Part shown: piece by piece, positions 21,401-32,094 of the stretch
How the letters are laid out: each line of letters begins with the position of its first letter
Numbering within the stretch: the first letter of the stretch is position 1
Assembly (NCBI GenBank): GCA_030847615.1
Contig: JAUMIR010000002.1
Location: forward strand, 112,724,309-112,788,308
Length of the DNA stretch: 64,000 nucleotides
Reading direction: 5' to 3'
Origin: Gambelia wislizenii
Lineage: Eukaryota; Chordata; Lepidosauria; Squamata; Crotaphytidae
Made by a program: the position numbers and the translations under genes
Notes under the pieces: model-generated
What the model saw: only the letters and a program-made list of their open reading frames with translations
Told to the model about the DNA's origin: nothing
Database searches by the model: none

Positions 21401-23161
21401 GGGGGGGGGTTTGGTATGTCCCCAGCAAAAGAAGGAAGAAGGAAATGGTAGGGCCACTACACGGAGAAGATGGCAAAATGCTAACAGGGGACAGAGAAAA
21501 GGCAGAATTACTCAACACCTTCTTTGCCTCAGTGTTTTCAGAAAAGGGGGACCAACCTGAGGATAAAGGAACAGAGGACACAATAGGGGAAATCCAGCAC
21601 AGAATAAGCAAAGAGGTAGTACAGGAATACCTTCTTAATCTAAATGAATTTAAATCTCCAGGACCAGATGAACTACATCCAAGAGTATTAAAAGAGCTGG
21701 CAAATATAATCTCAGAGCCATTGGCAATAATCTTTGAGAATTCCTGGAGAACAGGAGAAGTCCCAGCAGACTGGAGGAGGGCAAACATTGTCCCCATCTT
21801 CAAAATGGGGAAAAAAGAAGATCCCAACAATTATTGTCCAGTTAGTCTGACATCAATACCAGGGAAGATTCTAGAGCAGATCATTAAACAGAGAGTCTGT
21901 GAACATTTAGAAGGCAATGCCATAATCACAAAAAGTCAACATGGGTTTCAGAGAAACAAGTAATGCCAGACTAATCTGATCTCTTTTTTTGATAAAATTA
22001 CCAGCTTGGTAGATGAAGGGGACGCTGTGGATATTGCATACCTTGATTTCAGTAAGGCCTTTGACAAGGTTCCCCATGACATTCTTGCAAACAAGCTTGT
22101 AAAATGTGGGCTAGACAAGTTAACTGTTCAATGGATTTGTAATTGGTTGACTGGCCGAACCCAAAGGGTGCTCAGCAATGGCTCCTCTTCATCTTGGAAA
22201 GATGTGACCAGTGGGGTGCCACAGGGTTCTGTCCTGGGCCCAATGCTATTCAACATCTTTATCAATGACTTGGATGAGGGAATTAGGGGCATACTTATCA
22301 AATTTTCAGATGACACCAAATTAGGAGGAGTAGCTAATACCCTAGAGGACAGGATCAAAATTCAGAATGACCTGGATAAACTGGAGAGCTGGGCCAAAGC
22401 TAACAAAATGAAATTCAATACGGAGAAATGTAAGGTACTTCACTTAGGGTGAAAAAATGAAATGCATAGATATAGGATGGGGGAGACCTGGCTGAATGAG
22501 ACTACTTGTGAAAGGATCTCGGAGTCCTAGTAGACCACAAGTTGAACATGAGTCAACAGTGTGATGCGGCAGCTAAAAAGGCCAATGGGATTTTGGGCTG
22601 CATCAATAGACGTATAGTGTCCAGATCTTGGTCAGACCTCACCTAGAATACTGTGTCCAGTTCTGGGCACCACAATTCAAAAAGGATTTTGACAAATTGG
22701 ACCGTGTCCAGAGAAGGGCAACTAAAATGGAGAAAGGTCTGGAAACCATGCCTTATGAGGAGAGACTTAGGGAGCTGGGTATGTTTAGCCTGGAAAAAAA
22801 GACGGTTAAGAGGCGATATGATAGCCCTGTTTAAGTATTTGAAGGGGTGTCACATTGAGGATGGAGCAAGCTTGTTTTCTGCTGCTCCAGAGACTGGAAC
22901 ACAGAGCAATGGATGCAAGCTCCAGGAACAGAGATTCCACCTCAACATTAGGAGTAACTTTTTGACAGTAAGAGCTGTTCGGCAGTGGAACACACTCCCT
23001 CGGAGCGTGGTGGGGTCTCCTTCCTTGGAGGTCTTTAAAGAGAGGCTGGATGGCCATCTGTTGGGGATGCTTTGATCGTGATTTCCTGCGTGGCAGGGGG
23101 TTGGACTGGATGGCCCTCGTGGTCTCTTCCAACTCTGCAATTCTATGATTCTATGATTCTA
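21401..23161 (+). pseudogene. young CR1 ORF2 (5'-truncated) inserted in L1
   Basis: Starts at the [10 protein letters not shown] linker and runs to the ATTCTATG tail (23140-23160). The RT is nearly complete: [34 protein letters not shown] (motif A), [20 protein letters not shown] (motif B). The catalytic FADD is changed to FSDD ([10 protein letters not shown]). Stops at 21961 (S to stop in RNKSCQTN) and 22450, and frameshifts near 22513 and 22790, end function. It belongs to the same young subfamily as 26414-30640. Confidence 0.92.
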
Positions 23162-23398
23162 AGAACATGATAACTAGATTTTATAATTTGTTGTTGAAAT
23201 GGGATACAGAAGAAGAAATTGTCAAAACAAATATGATTGCCTGGGCCCAAAACGTAGGACACACAATAGAACTGGAAAGCTGGAAAAAATTATGGACAAC
23301 TCAGATGAAAAGGTCTCTAAGTCAAAATATAAGAGAGGACATATATAAAATGTATTTCCATTGGTACCTCTCATCCCACAAATTAGCAATGATGTACG
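23162..23398 (+). pseudogene. L1 ORF2 fragment between nested insertions
   Basis: Frame 23167-23406 reads ITRFYNLLLKWDTEEEIVKT and MIAWAQNVGHTIELESWKKL, matching ITKFYKLLLSRSTERDYVKE and MIKWALDIGEAISIEEWENA of the L1 at 34573-36198. It stops where the LINE tail at 23399 starts. Confidence 0.85.
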
Positions 23399-23442
23399 CG
23401 GGATGAGTCCTTCCTGAATCTTCGTTTGCGAAGAAAAGCCAG

Positions 23443-23478
<36 letters not shown>
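23399..23478 (+). mobile_element. GSETW-type LINE, extreme 3' tail, inserted in L1
   Basis: GCGGGATGAGTCCTTCCTGA through TTCGTTTGCGAAGAAAAGCC and (GA)n is the last about 80 bases of the family seen at 18505-18866. L1 coding resumes directly after, so this is a severely 5'-truncated insertion. Confidence 0.85.
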
Positions 23479-23480
<2 letters not shown>

Positions 23481-23970
23481 AGGAACTAATGGTTCTTGTT
23501 GGAAATGTGGAGAAAAAAACGGAAAGTTCTACCACATATCATGGAACTGTAGAGACTGGAAAATTTTGGAAAAATGTCAAACATATCATGGAAGAAATCC
23601 TCCAGATTGACATCCCATGGAAACCAGAGACGTTTCTTTTAGGCATGGTGGAGGAAAAGATAGAAAAGGAATATGGAAAACTGTTGTTTTATATGATAGT
23701 GACAGCTAGGTTAACCTTGCCAAAGTGTGGAAACAAAAAGACTGTCCCACAATGGAAGATTGGTTAGCAAAGTTATATGAAATAATGCATATGGATCAAT
23801 TAACCATGAGACTAAAAGAAAATACAATGGAAACTTATTTAAAGGAATGGTCAATTGTATTGACATATTTTGCAAACAAATGGGACAGCATTGCTAAGTT
23901 ACAACAAATCTGAGAAATGTAGAAGGCAACTAAAGAGTCAAAGTGGTTAAGTCAATGAATCTTTGAGGCT
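23479..23970 (+). pseudogene. L1 ORF2 C-terminus with cysteine motif
   Basis: Contains CWKCGEKNGKFYHISWNC (the L1 C-terminal C-x2-C-x8-H-x4-C motif), the TARLTLPKCGNKK region and TMEDWLAKLYEIMHMDQLTM, ending at the stop 23911-23913. Frame changes at 23520 and 23725 make it a pseudogene. Confidence 0.85.
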
Positions 23971-23971
23971 A

Positions 23972-25178
23972 AGATCATAGAATCATAGAATTGCAGAGTT
24001 GGAAGAGACCATGAGGGCCATCCAGTCCAACCCCCCTGCCACGCAGGAAATCTTGATCAAAGCATCCCCAACAGATGGCCATCCAGCCTCTGTTTAAAGA
24101 CCTCCAAGGAAGGAGACCCCACCACGCTCCGAGGGAGTGTGTTCCACTGCCGAACAGCTCTTACTGTCAAAAAGTTCCTCCTCATGTTGAGGTGGAATCT
24201 CTGTTCCTGGAGCTTGCACCCATTGCTCCGTGTTCCAGTCTCTGGAGAAGCAGAAAACAAGCCCGCTCCATCCTCAGCGTGACATCCCTTCAAATACTTA
24301 AACAGGGCTATCATATCGCCTCTTAACCGTCTTTTTTCCAGGCTAAACATACCCAGCTCCCTAAGTCTCTCCTCATAAGGCATCGTTTCCAGACCTTTCA
24401 CCATTTTAGTTGCCCTTCTCTGGACACGCTCCAATTTGTCAATATCCTTTTTTAATTGTGTGCCCAAAACTGGACACAGTATTCTAAGTGTGGTCTGACC
24501 AAGGCAGAATAGAGTGGCACTATTACTTCCCTTGATCTAGACACTATACTTCTATTGATACAGCCCAAAATCGCATTGGCCTTTTTAGATGCCGCATCAC
24601 ACTGTTGGCTCATGTTCAACTTGTGGTCTACTAGGACTCCTAGATCCCTTTCGCACGTAGTCTCATTCAGCTAGGTCTCTCCCATCCTATATTTATGCAT
24701 TTCATTTTTCCGCCCTAAATGCAGTACTTTACATTTCTCCGTATTGAATTTCATTTTGTTAGCTTTGGCCCAGCTCTCCAGTCTATCCAGGTCATTCTGA
24801 ATTTTGATCCTGTCCTCTAGGGTATTAGCTACTCCTCCCAATTTGGTGTCATCTGCAAATTTGATAAGTATGCCCCTAATTCCCTCATCTAAGTCATTGA
24901 TGAAGATGTTGAATAGCACTGGGCCCAGGACAGAACCCTGTGGCACCCCACTGGTCACATCTTTCCAAGACGAAGAGGAGCCACTGCTGAGCACCCTTTG
25001 GGTTCGGCCGGTCAACCAATTACAAATCCATTGAACAGTTAACTTGTCTAGCCCACATTTTACAAGCTTGTTTGCAAGAATGTCATGGGGAACCTTGTCA
25101 AAGGCCTTACTGAAATCAAGGTATGCAATATCCACAGCATTCCCTTCATCTACCAAGCTGGTAACTTTATCAAAAAAA
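23972..25178 (-). pseudogene. young CR1 ORF2 3' half inserted in L1 3'UTR
   Basis: Minus-strand CR1 from the RT palm ([20 protein letters not shown] and [18 protein letters not shown], catalytic FADD intact, frame 25156-24671) to the C-terminus (24467-24057) and the ATTCTATG tail at 23972-23990. A stop at 24671 (W to stop after MGET) and a -1 shift near 24457 are the same lesions as in the full-length copy at 26414-30640 (29943 and about 30157), so both derive from a shared, already broken source. Confidence 0.92.
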
Positions 25179-25179
25179 G

Positions 25180-25690
25180 AGATAAAGATTGTTTAAATAG
25201 AGATAATTTAGATAAAGAGACAATTAAGATAAAGATTGTTTAAATAGAGGAAATTGTCATGATATATGGAGAGTTGACGACAACGTTTTATATATGAGTT
25301 AATAACTCGGGAAAGCTAGGATGGAAGCTTTAGAGAAATAAACAAGATAACTCTAGGGTTGAAAGAAATGCTCAAAAATAGTGGACATCAGTATAAAATT
25401 CAGGACTCTTTGGGTGACTGTGAGACTAGGGCTTTGAAGACTCAAAGACAAATCAGATGCTATCTAGAGGTAATAACGATCTTAAAGATGAAAAAAATAA
25501 CAAATATGTAAATAAATTGTAGAGACAATACTTAATTTCAGGAATGGATATATGTTAAAATGTCATGGGGAAAACCTCAATATCTTTATTTATATCTTTG
25601 ACTTCAAAGATTATTGAAACTCTTGTATTGAAACATATTTTATTTTGTATGTATATGATTTTTTAAAAAAAATAATAAAAAAATAAAAAC
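25180..25690 (+). mobile_element. L1 3'UTR and A-rich tail
   Basis: Following the CR1 insertion, AT-rich non-coding sequence with a repeated AAAGATTGTTTAAATAGAG word (25184 and 25233) continues to an A-rich tail at about 25655-25690. No coding sequence. Confidence 0.65.
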
Positions 25691-26390
25691 ACTGAATCCC
25701 CCTGAAAATTCCCCCAAATCTGCGGCAATCAGGCCACATGTCGTATGTCCTTTTCCTCATATCTGGGGTGATCAGGCCACATGACACATGGCCCAAATTT
25801 TGGGCATCTCAGGGTATTTTACCTTGATGCAGAGTATGTTTCTCCACAATTTTCCTCTTCTGCTGCTGTAGTGACCATTTTAAAGCTCAGGGGGCAAGTT
25901 CCTGGTTGAAGGGAGAGGTTTTTCTCCTTTCCCCTGGTTCCGCAGCACTGCCTCTGCCTGCTCTCCCATTGCAGGAACAGGTGCTTGACTCAAGCCGTGG
26001 GCGAGTGGAGAGCGGGTGGAAGCAGTGCTGCTGAGCCAGGGGACGGGAGAAAACTCTTCCTTCAGCTGGGAACGCACCTCCTGAGCTTTCAAATGGTGGC
26101 GGCAGTGGTGGCAGCAGTAGCAGCAGTGGATGAAAATCTGTAGGGACAGTAAAGACAAGTACCTGACATTCCTGTGGAGAAGAAATATTGAACAGGGCTT
26201 CAGGGCGAATGTGGGGGCACAAGGGTCAGGACTGTATTCAGACTTTTGCCCCACGTGTAGACAAGCCCTTGGAGATACAGAACAACAAAAACAAATGTAA
26301 TTTAAATAATGACTTAAGTCTTCCAAAATTAGAAAAGTTAGAAGTAGCAAATTCATTTTTAACAAATTATTTCCAAGCTCTGAACCAAAG
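25691..26390. other. unassigned DNA
   Basis: No gene recognised. CAGGCCACATG occurs twice (25729 and 25772). 25870-26110 is GC-richer with a GGCGGCAGTGG-type repeat and minus-strand frames (25880-26482) without any domain. Confidence 0.45.
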
Positions 26391-26413
26391 TACAGTAGGA
26401 GCCCCATATTTGC

Positions 26414-26666
26414 AGAGGCTTTCCAGAGGCTTTCCAGGTCAGTTTCCTGCCAGAGAGAAGGAGAGCAGCTTCTGGACAGCAACTTTCCTGCCAGTTTCCA
26501 GGCCAGTTTCCTGCCAGGGAGAAGAAGGAGAGCAGCTTCTGGACAGCCATTCTGACTGGGGAGATTGAATTTTCAGTAACCAAACAAAAATACAGCATAC
26601 CTAAAAGTACAGCTTAGCATTCTCAGCATTAACTAAGAGTTCTTAGATTACCTAAATGCTCTCACC
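26414..26666 (+). promoter_or_regulatory. CR1 5'UTR with internal tandem repeats
   Basis: Two near-identical about 45-base units (26437-26480 and 26502-26547) share CAGTTTCCTGCCAGRGAGAA and GGAGAGCAGCTTCTGGACAG; a smaller GAGGCTTTCCA doublet begins the element. Position at the 5' end of a full-length element suggests an internal promoter with repeated units; activity is inferred. Confidence 0.6.
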
Positions 26667-27642
26667 ATGGACACTGAGGGGACTGCAGCAGTCACTTGCA
26701 ACACTTGTGCGATGTTTGTCTTCTTGTCTACAGACGTGGAGAACTTCACATGCACCAAGTGCAAGCTGGTAGCCCTCTTAGAGGAGAAAGTACAGCAGCT
26801 GGAGACACGGGTAGCTACACTTCAACAGATTCGGGAGCAAGAGGTTTTCCTGGACAGAACAGAACGAACAGTCTTGGATGGGGACCACGCAGAGGAAGTG
26901 GCTGTGGAGGAGAGGGTCACTTCACAGACACAGGAAGTAGACAGCTGGAGGAATGTCACACACAGAACAAGAAAATCCAGGGATTCTTCGAGCAGCTTGC
27001 AGCTACAGAATCGATTCGAAGCCCTTTCCCTTATCAAGGACAACGAAAGAACAGCATGGACAGACTTCAGGGGTAGAGCAGGGGACCTTGAGAGGACCAC
27101 TGCAAGGAACAGCAGCTGCGAAGCCTTGGCGGAGGTGTGTGGTGGTGGTGGGGGACTCCTTGCTGCGGGGTACAGAAGCAGTGGTATGTGGGCCTGACAA
27201 GATGACTCAGGAGGTGTGTTGTCTCCCTGGGACAAAGATCTGTGATGTGACCGAGAGGCTGACAAGATTTGTCAAGCCTACGGATCATTACCCCTTCCTT
27301 TTGGTCCATGTGGGAACCAATGATACTGCAAGGCACAGCTTTCCCAAGATCAGAAGAGATTATGAGGCCCTGGGGACGAAGCGGAAAGAAATGGACTCAC
27401 AGGTTGTCATCTCCTCTCTTCTGCCAGTTGAAGGGCATGGTCCAAGAAGGGAGAGGAAAATAGCTGACGTAAACAACTGGCTCCGTAGATGGTGTCGCCG
27501 AGAACAAATTGGATTCTTGGATCATGGACTGCGCTTCCATGAGGGGGGACTTCTGGCAAGAGATGGGGTGCATCTTACAACAGTTGGAAGAAACATTTTT
27601 GCCAACAGTCTCAAGAATTTGATCAGGAGGGCTTTAAACTGA
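26667..27642 (+). pseudogene. CR1 ORF1: zinc-ribbon, coiled coil and SGNH esterase (frameshifted)
   Basis: The first frame (26667-27197) gives an N-terminal C-x2-C ... C-x2-C pair (residues 11-14 and 29-32), a PHD/zinc-ribbon-like finger, then a coiled coil (LLEEKVQQLETRVATLQQ, residues about 38-55). After a frameshift between about 27060 and 27130 the second frame (to 27642) carries an SGNH/GDSL esterase: VVVVGDSLLRGTE with the nucleophile Ser (GDS at 27151-27159), HVGTND (27307-27324) and DGVHLT (Asp/His, 27562-27576). CR1 ORF1 proteins with PHD and esterase domains are established; the esterase role in the life cycle is not settled. The stop is 5 bases before the ORF2 ATG. Confidence 0.88.
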
Positions 27643-27647
27643 GTCAA

Positions 27648-30526
27648 ATGGGGGAGGGAGACAGTATTCTGGAAGGCAAAAGAGCTGGAGAAAATAGTCA
27701 AACTGTCATAGAGCGAACAAGGCGAACAGCGCAAGGACCCAACAGTGGGAGGCAAAAAAACTTGCACAGGAAGCAAGTAAAGGGAACACATGGTCTTAGA
27801 TGTCTCTACACTAATGCACAGAGCATGGGAAATAAGCAAGATGAACTTGAACTCCTTGCACTACAAAACAAATATGATATAATAGGCATTACTGAAACCT
27901 GGTGGGACGAGTCTCATGATTGGAATGTAGGAATAGAGGGGTATAACCTTTATAGGAGAAACAGGCCAAACAGGAAAGGAGGAGGAATAGCATTATATGT
28001 CAGGGATATTTACACCAGTGAAGTGATCCATGACATCAATACTGGAAGCCAGGTGGAGAGCATCTGGATAAAAATTAAAGGGGAGGGAAACAACAGGGAT
28101 GTTATTGTGGGACTCTACAACAGACCCCCAAACCAGACGGAGGAATTGGATGATGCCTTTCTAGAACAGATGAACACACATGCAGAAAGGAGAGATGTAG
28201 TAGTGATGGGTGACTTCAACTATCCTGATATTTGCTGGCAATCTAACTCAGCCAAAACTTCAAGGTCTAGCAAATTCCTTACATGCCTGGAAGACAATTT
28301 CATGGTCCAAAAGGTGGAAGAGGCAACAAGGGGGTCAGCTATTTTAGATCTGATCCTAACCAACAGAGATGACCTGCTTAATGGGGTGCAAGTGGTGGGA
28401 TCCTTAGGTGAGAGTGATCATGTTCTCCTGGAGTTTGTTATACAATGGAAAGGAGAAGCCAGGCATAGTCTGACACACATTCTTGACTTTAGGAGAGCTG
28501 ATTTCAATAAACTCAGGGAAATACTGGGGGTGATCCCATGGTCAGGAATACTAAAAGAGAAGAGACCTCAAGACGGATGGCACTTTCTCAAAAGGGAGAT
28601 ACTGAAGGCACAATTTCAAACAGTACCATTGAGGAAGAAAAATGGGAGGTGTCTCAAGAAACCAGGATGGATGACTAAAGAACTTTCAATGGAGCTAAGT
28701 TTTAAACGGAATATGTATAGGAAATGGAAAAGGGGGGAAATCACCAAAGAAGAATTCAAACAGATAGCGAACACGTGTAGGAGTAAAGTCAGAAAAGGTA
28801 AAGTGCAGAATGAGCTCAGGCTTGCTAGGGAGGTTAAGAACAATAAAAAGGGGTTTTTTTGGTATGTCCGCAGCAAAAGGAGGAAGAAGGAAATGATAGG
28901 GCCACTACGTGGAGAAGATGGCAAAATGCTAACAGGGGACAGAGAAAAGGCAGAATTACTCAACACCTTCTTTGCCTCAGTGTTTTCAGAAAAGGAAAAG
29001 GAGGACCAACCTGAGCATAATGGAACAGAGGACACAATAGGGGAAATCCAGCTCAAAATAAGTAAAGAGGTAGTACAGGAATACCTTCTTAATCTAAATG
29101 AATTTAAATCTCCAGGACCAGATGAACTACATCCAAGAGTATTAAAAGAGCTGGCAAATATCATCTCAGAGCCATTGGCAATAATATTTGAGAACTCCTG
29201 GAGAACAGGAGAAGTCCCAGCAGACTGGAGGAGGGCAAACGTTGTTCCCATCTTCAAAAAGGGGAAAAAAGAGGATCCCAACAATTATCGTCCAGTTAGT
29301 CTGACATCAATACCAGGGAAGATTCTAGAGCAGATCATTAAACAGAGAGTCTGTGAACATTTAGAAGGCAATGCCATAATCACAAAAAGTCAACATGGCT
29401 TTCAGAGAAACAAGTCATGCCAGACTAATCTGATCTCTTTTTTTGATAAAGTTACCAGCTTGGTAGATGAAGGGAATGCTGTAGACATCGCATACCTTGA
29501 TTTCAGTAAGGCCTTTGACAAGGTTCCCCTTGACATTCTTGCAAACAAGCTTGTAAAATGTGGGCTAGACAAGTTAACTGTTCAATGGATTTGTAATTGG
29601 TTGACCGGCCGAACCCAAAGGGTGCTCAGCAGTGTCTCCTTTTCGTCTTGGAAAGATGTGACCAGTGGGGTGCCACAGGGTTCTGTCCTGGGCCCAGTGC
29701 TATTCAACATCTTTATCAATGACTTGGATGAGGGAATTAGGGGCATACTTATCAAATTTGCAGATGACACCAAATTAGGAGGAGTAGCTAATACCCTAGA
29801 GGACAGTATCAAAATTCAAAATGACCTGGATAGACTGGAGAGCTGGGCCAAAGCTAACAAAATGAAATTCAATACGGAGAAATGTAAAGTACTGCATTTA
29901 GGGCGGAAAAATGAAATGCATAAATATAGGATGGGAGAGACCTAGCTGAATGAGACTATGTGCGAAAGGGATCTAGGAGTCCTAGTAGACCACAAGTTGA
30001 ACATGAGCCAACAGTGTGATGCGGCATCTAAAAAGGCCAATGCGATTTTGGGCTGTATCAATAGAAGTATAGTGTCTAGATCAAGGGAAGTAATAGTGCC
30101 ACTCTATTCTGCCTTGGTCAGACCACACTTAGAATACTGTGTCCAGTTTTGGGCACACAATTAAAAAAGGATATTGACAAATTGGAGCGTGTCCAGAGAA
30201 GGGCAACTAAAATGGTGAAAGGTCTGGAAACGATGCCTTATGAGGAGAGACTTAGGGAGCTGGGTATGTTTAGCCTGGAAAAAAGATGGTTAAGGGGCGA
30301 TATGATAGCCCTGTTTAAGTATTTGAAGGGATGTCATGCTGAGGATGGAGCAGGCTTGTTTTCTGCTTCTCCAGAGACTGGAACACGGAGCAATGGATGC
30401 AAGCTCCAGGAACAGAGATTCCACCTCAACATGTGGAGGAACTTTTTGACAGTAAGAGCTGTTCAGCAGTGGAACACACTCCCTCAGAGCGTGGTGGGGT
30501 CTCCTTCCTTGGAGGTCTTTAAATAG
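27648..30526 (+). pseudogene. CR1 ORF2: APE endonuclease and reverse transcriptase (two late lesions)
   Basis: The open part is 765 codons (27648-29945). Endonuclease: [37 protein letters not shown] (G188-D189), [10 protein letters not shown] and SDHVLLEF, all active-site blocks present. [34 protein letters not shown] (motif A Asp), [10 protein letters not shown] (from residue 673), [10 protein letters not shown] (catalytic FADD at residues 704-707). At 29943-29945 a Trp codon of ETWLNET is TAG. The thumb and C-terminus continue as 29958-30164 and, after a one-base deletion near 30157 (GGGCACACAATT against GGGCACCACAATT in sister copies), 30149-30526. The two lesions remove the C-terminal third of the connection, so the protein is probably inactive. 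Confidence 0.92.
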
Positions 30527-31162
30527 AGGCTGGATGGCCATCTGTCAGGGATGCTTTGATCAAGATTTCCTGCATGGCAGGGGCGTTGGACTGGATGGCC
30601 CTTGTTGTCTCTTCCAGCTCTGCAACTCTATGATTCTATGAACCAATATCCGCAGTTTCAGTTATCCGTGGGACACAAAACAGAACACATACCATAGAGT
30701 CTTCCTAGAAAATGCCTAGAAAGGCACCCTCTCTAGACATTTTCTAGGTCCTTCAAGGCAACTTGATGGTATTTTAAACTGGAAGTCTCATTATTTTCAA
30801 GGGTGTTTGCTGTTATCCATGGTTTCCGGTATCCATGATAAGTCTGGGAACCCAGCCCACATGGATACAGGGGTCCTACTGTACTTATTTCTGCACACAA
30901 ATAAAGAATTCTTCTTGACCTAAGTGGGGTGTCATTATCAAACATTGTCTCATATGAGATGAAAAATTGCAACAAAAGATAACCACCTAGTCCGAAGCTA
31001 CCAGAAGGTCCTTTGGACTCAAGCTTGCCTTCTGTTTGTTTTTTCAAATAGTCCTTGTTTACTGATTTGCTCATTTCCTAACCTCATCAATCCTCTGCTA
31101 CTGCTTCCTTCTATTACCAACTGTTTTTGTTTAAATTCATAAGGTATCATACATACACCCAT

Positions 31163-31442
31163 TAGGGTTGCCATTTGTCCTGGAAAACCAGGAAAATTCC
31201 AGATTGAAGGGACTAAAAAAAGTCCCGGCCTGCTAGGCCAGTTGAAGCATCAGACCCCGGATTCCTCCTTAGCACAGGCTGAGAGATTCCCAGCACTTTT
31301 AATGATTATGTAGAAGAGGGTATTTTAGCAGGCCTTGCTTGTCTTGCAACCAGGGAACAAGCAACACCTGCTGGAATTACCTCTTCTGCACAATCATTGA
31401 AAGTGCTGGAACTCTCCCCAGATTTCAATCAGGCAACCCTAA
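31163..31442. mobile_element. hAT-like MITE (TTAGGGTTGCC ends)
   Basis: Left end TTAGGGTTGCCATTTGTCCT and right end AGGCAACCCTAA are inverted matches over 11 bases. Inside are CAGGAAAATTCC and AAAAAAGTCCCGG words. No transposase. The target duplication is unclear, so the superfamily is inferred from terminal similarity. Confidence 0.6.
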
Positions 31443-32094
31443 TTTTCAGTGGGCAGAAAACCTGCCCCTAGCCTGTCTGCTGTCATCTCTGCAAAAATAG
31501 TTTTTTAAGCACTACACAAATCAGGGTGTGGAGTGCGGGAGAAAGGTTTTGTGTATACCAGCAACAAGGTGTAAATATCACATACCATGTTCAAGTTTTT
31601 TTTTTTTAAAGGGGTGCCAACTCTGTTTGGAGGCAGAATGTACACTATTTGGAGGCAGCTGTGACTCTCACTGGCAGAAATTAGGTCTATTTAGGGTGAT
31701 GGCCATGCTGGTGGGAGGGTTTTGGGGTTGCAGTCCAAACAAATAATTTTTCAATGCTCTGACATAAACAACAGGAGAGACATTGGCTTTGTGCCATCTT
31801 TGTGAACTTCCAGAGATTTACATTGGCAGGGAAAAAGCAACACCTGCTCTGCAACACCAAGACCAGTATCTCTAGGACCCTTTTTTTTATTATTGTTGTG
31901 CTTATAAAGTGCCATGTAAACTGATGGTGCGATATAAATTGATGATGATGATGATGATAACTACTATTACTACTGAAACAATATTAAATGTCAAAATCTG
32001 GTTTGTTTGGGGAGGGGTTGTTGATAATCCTCTCAATCCAGGCCCATATACTTTCTTAATTTCAAGAAAATGTGAAGCAATTGAGATCCATGCA
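31443..32094. other. unassigned DNA with (GAT)n
   Basis: No gene recognised. A T-run occurs at 31596-31606, and a repeat tail CTTATAAAGTGCCATG through GCGATATAAATT precedes a (GAT)n run at 31941-31959. Confidence 0.5.

Larger units (their letters stand above)
20185..25690 (+). mobile_element. 5'-truncated L1 with two CR1s and one LINE tail nested inside
   Basis: L1 sequence occupies 20185-21400, 23162-23398, 23479-23970 and 25180-25690. It begins inside the RT (NARIIINGEKTEEIQILKGT), reaches the ORF2 stop at 23911 (AKLQQI), and ends in an A-rich tail (about 25655-25690). The inserted blocks are CR1 (+) 21401-23161, a GSETW-type LINE tail 23399-23478 and CR1 (-) 23972-25178. With the inserts removed, ORF2 reads continuously apart from point damage. 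Confidence 0.85.
26414..30640 (+). mobile_element. full-length CR1 non-LTR retrotransposon
   Basis: A 4.2-kb element with 5'UTR (26414-26666), ORF1 (26667-27642), ORF2 (27648-30526) and a short 3'UTR ending in two ATTCTATG-type units at 30640. The boundaries are fixed independently by the split MITE around it. The damage seen is few lesions: a frameshift in ORF1, one W-to-stop change and one -1 shift in ORF2. Confidence 0.93.
26393..30881. mobile_element. pogo/Tigger-like MITE split by a full-length CR1
   Basis: The left part is 26393-26413 (CAGTAGGAGCCCCATATTTG) and the right part 30641-30881, ending GGGGTCCTACTG. Both outer ends are bordered by TA (26391-26392 and 30882-30883), as expected for Tc1/mariner-pogo target duplication. 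Joined, the two parts align with the uninterrupted copy at 61577-61840 (CCATATCCATGGAACCAATA). Thus the CR1 inserted into this MITE with no visible loss. Confidence 0.85.

Noticed and set aside
25880..26482. 200-codon minus-strand frame as a host exon
   Set aside because: No domain, splice sites or supporting context; it overlaps the CR1 5'UTR and the MITE end.
28616..29284. 222-codon minus-strand frame as a gene
   Set aside because: It is the antisense shadow of CR1 ORF2, serine- and leucine-rich without a domain; similar shadows recur opposite every CR1 copy.
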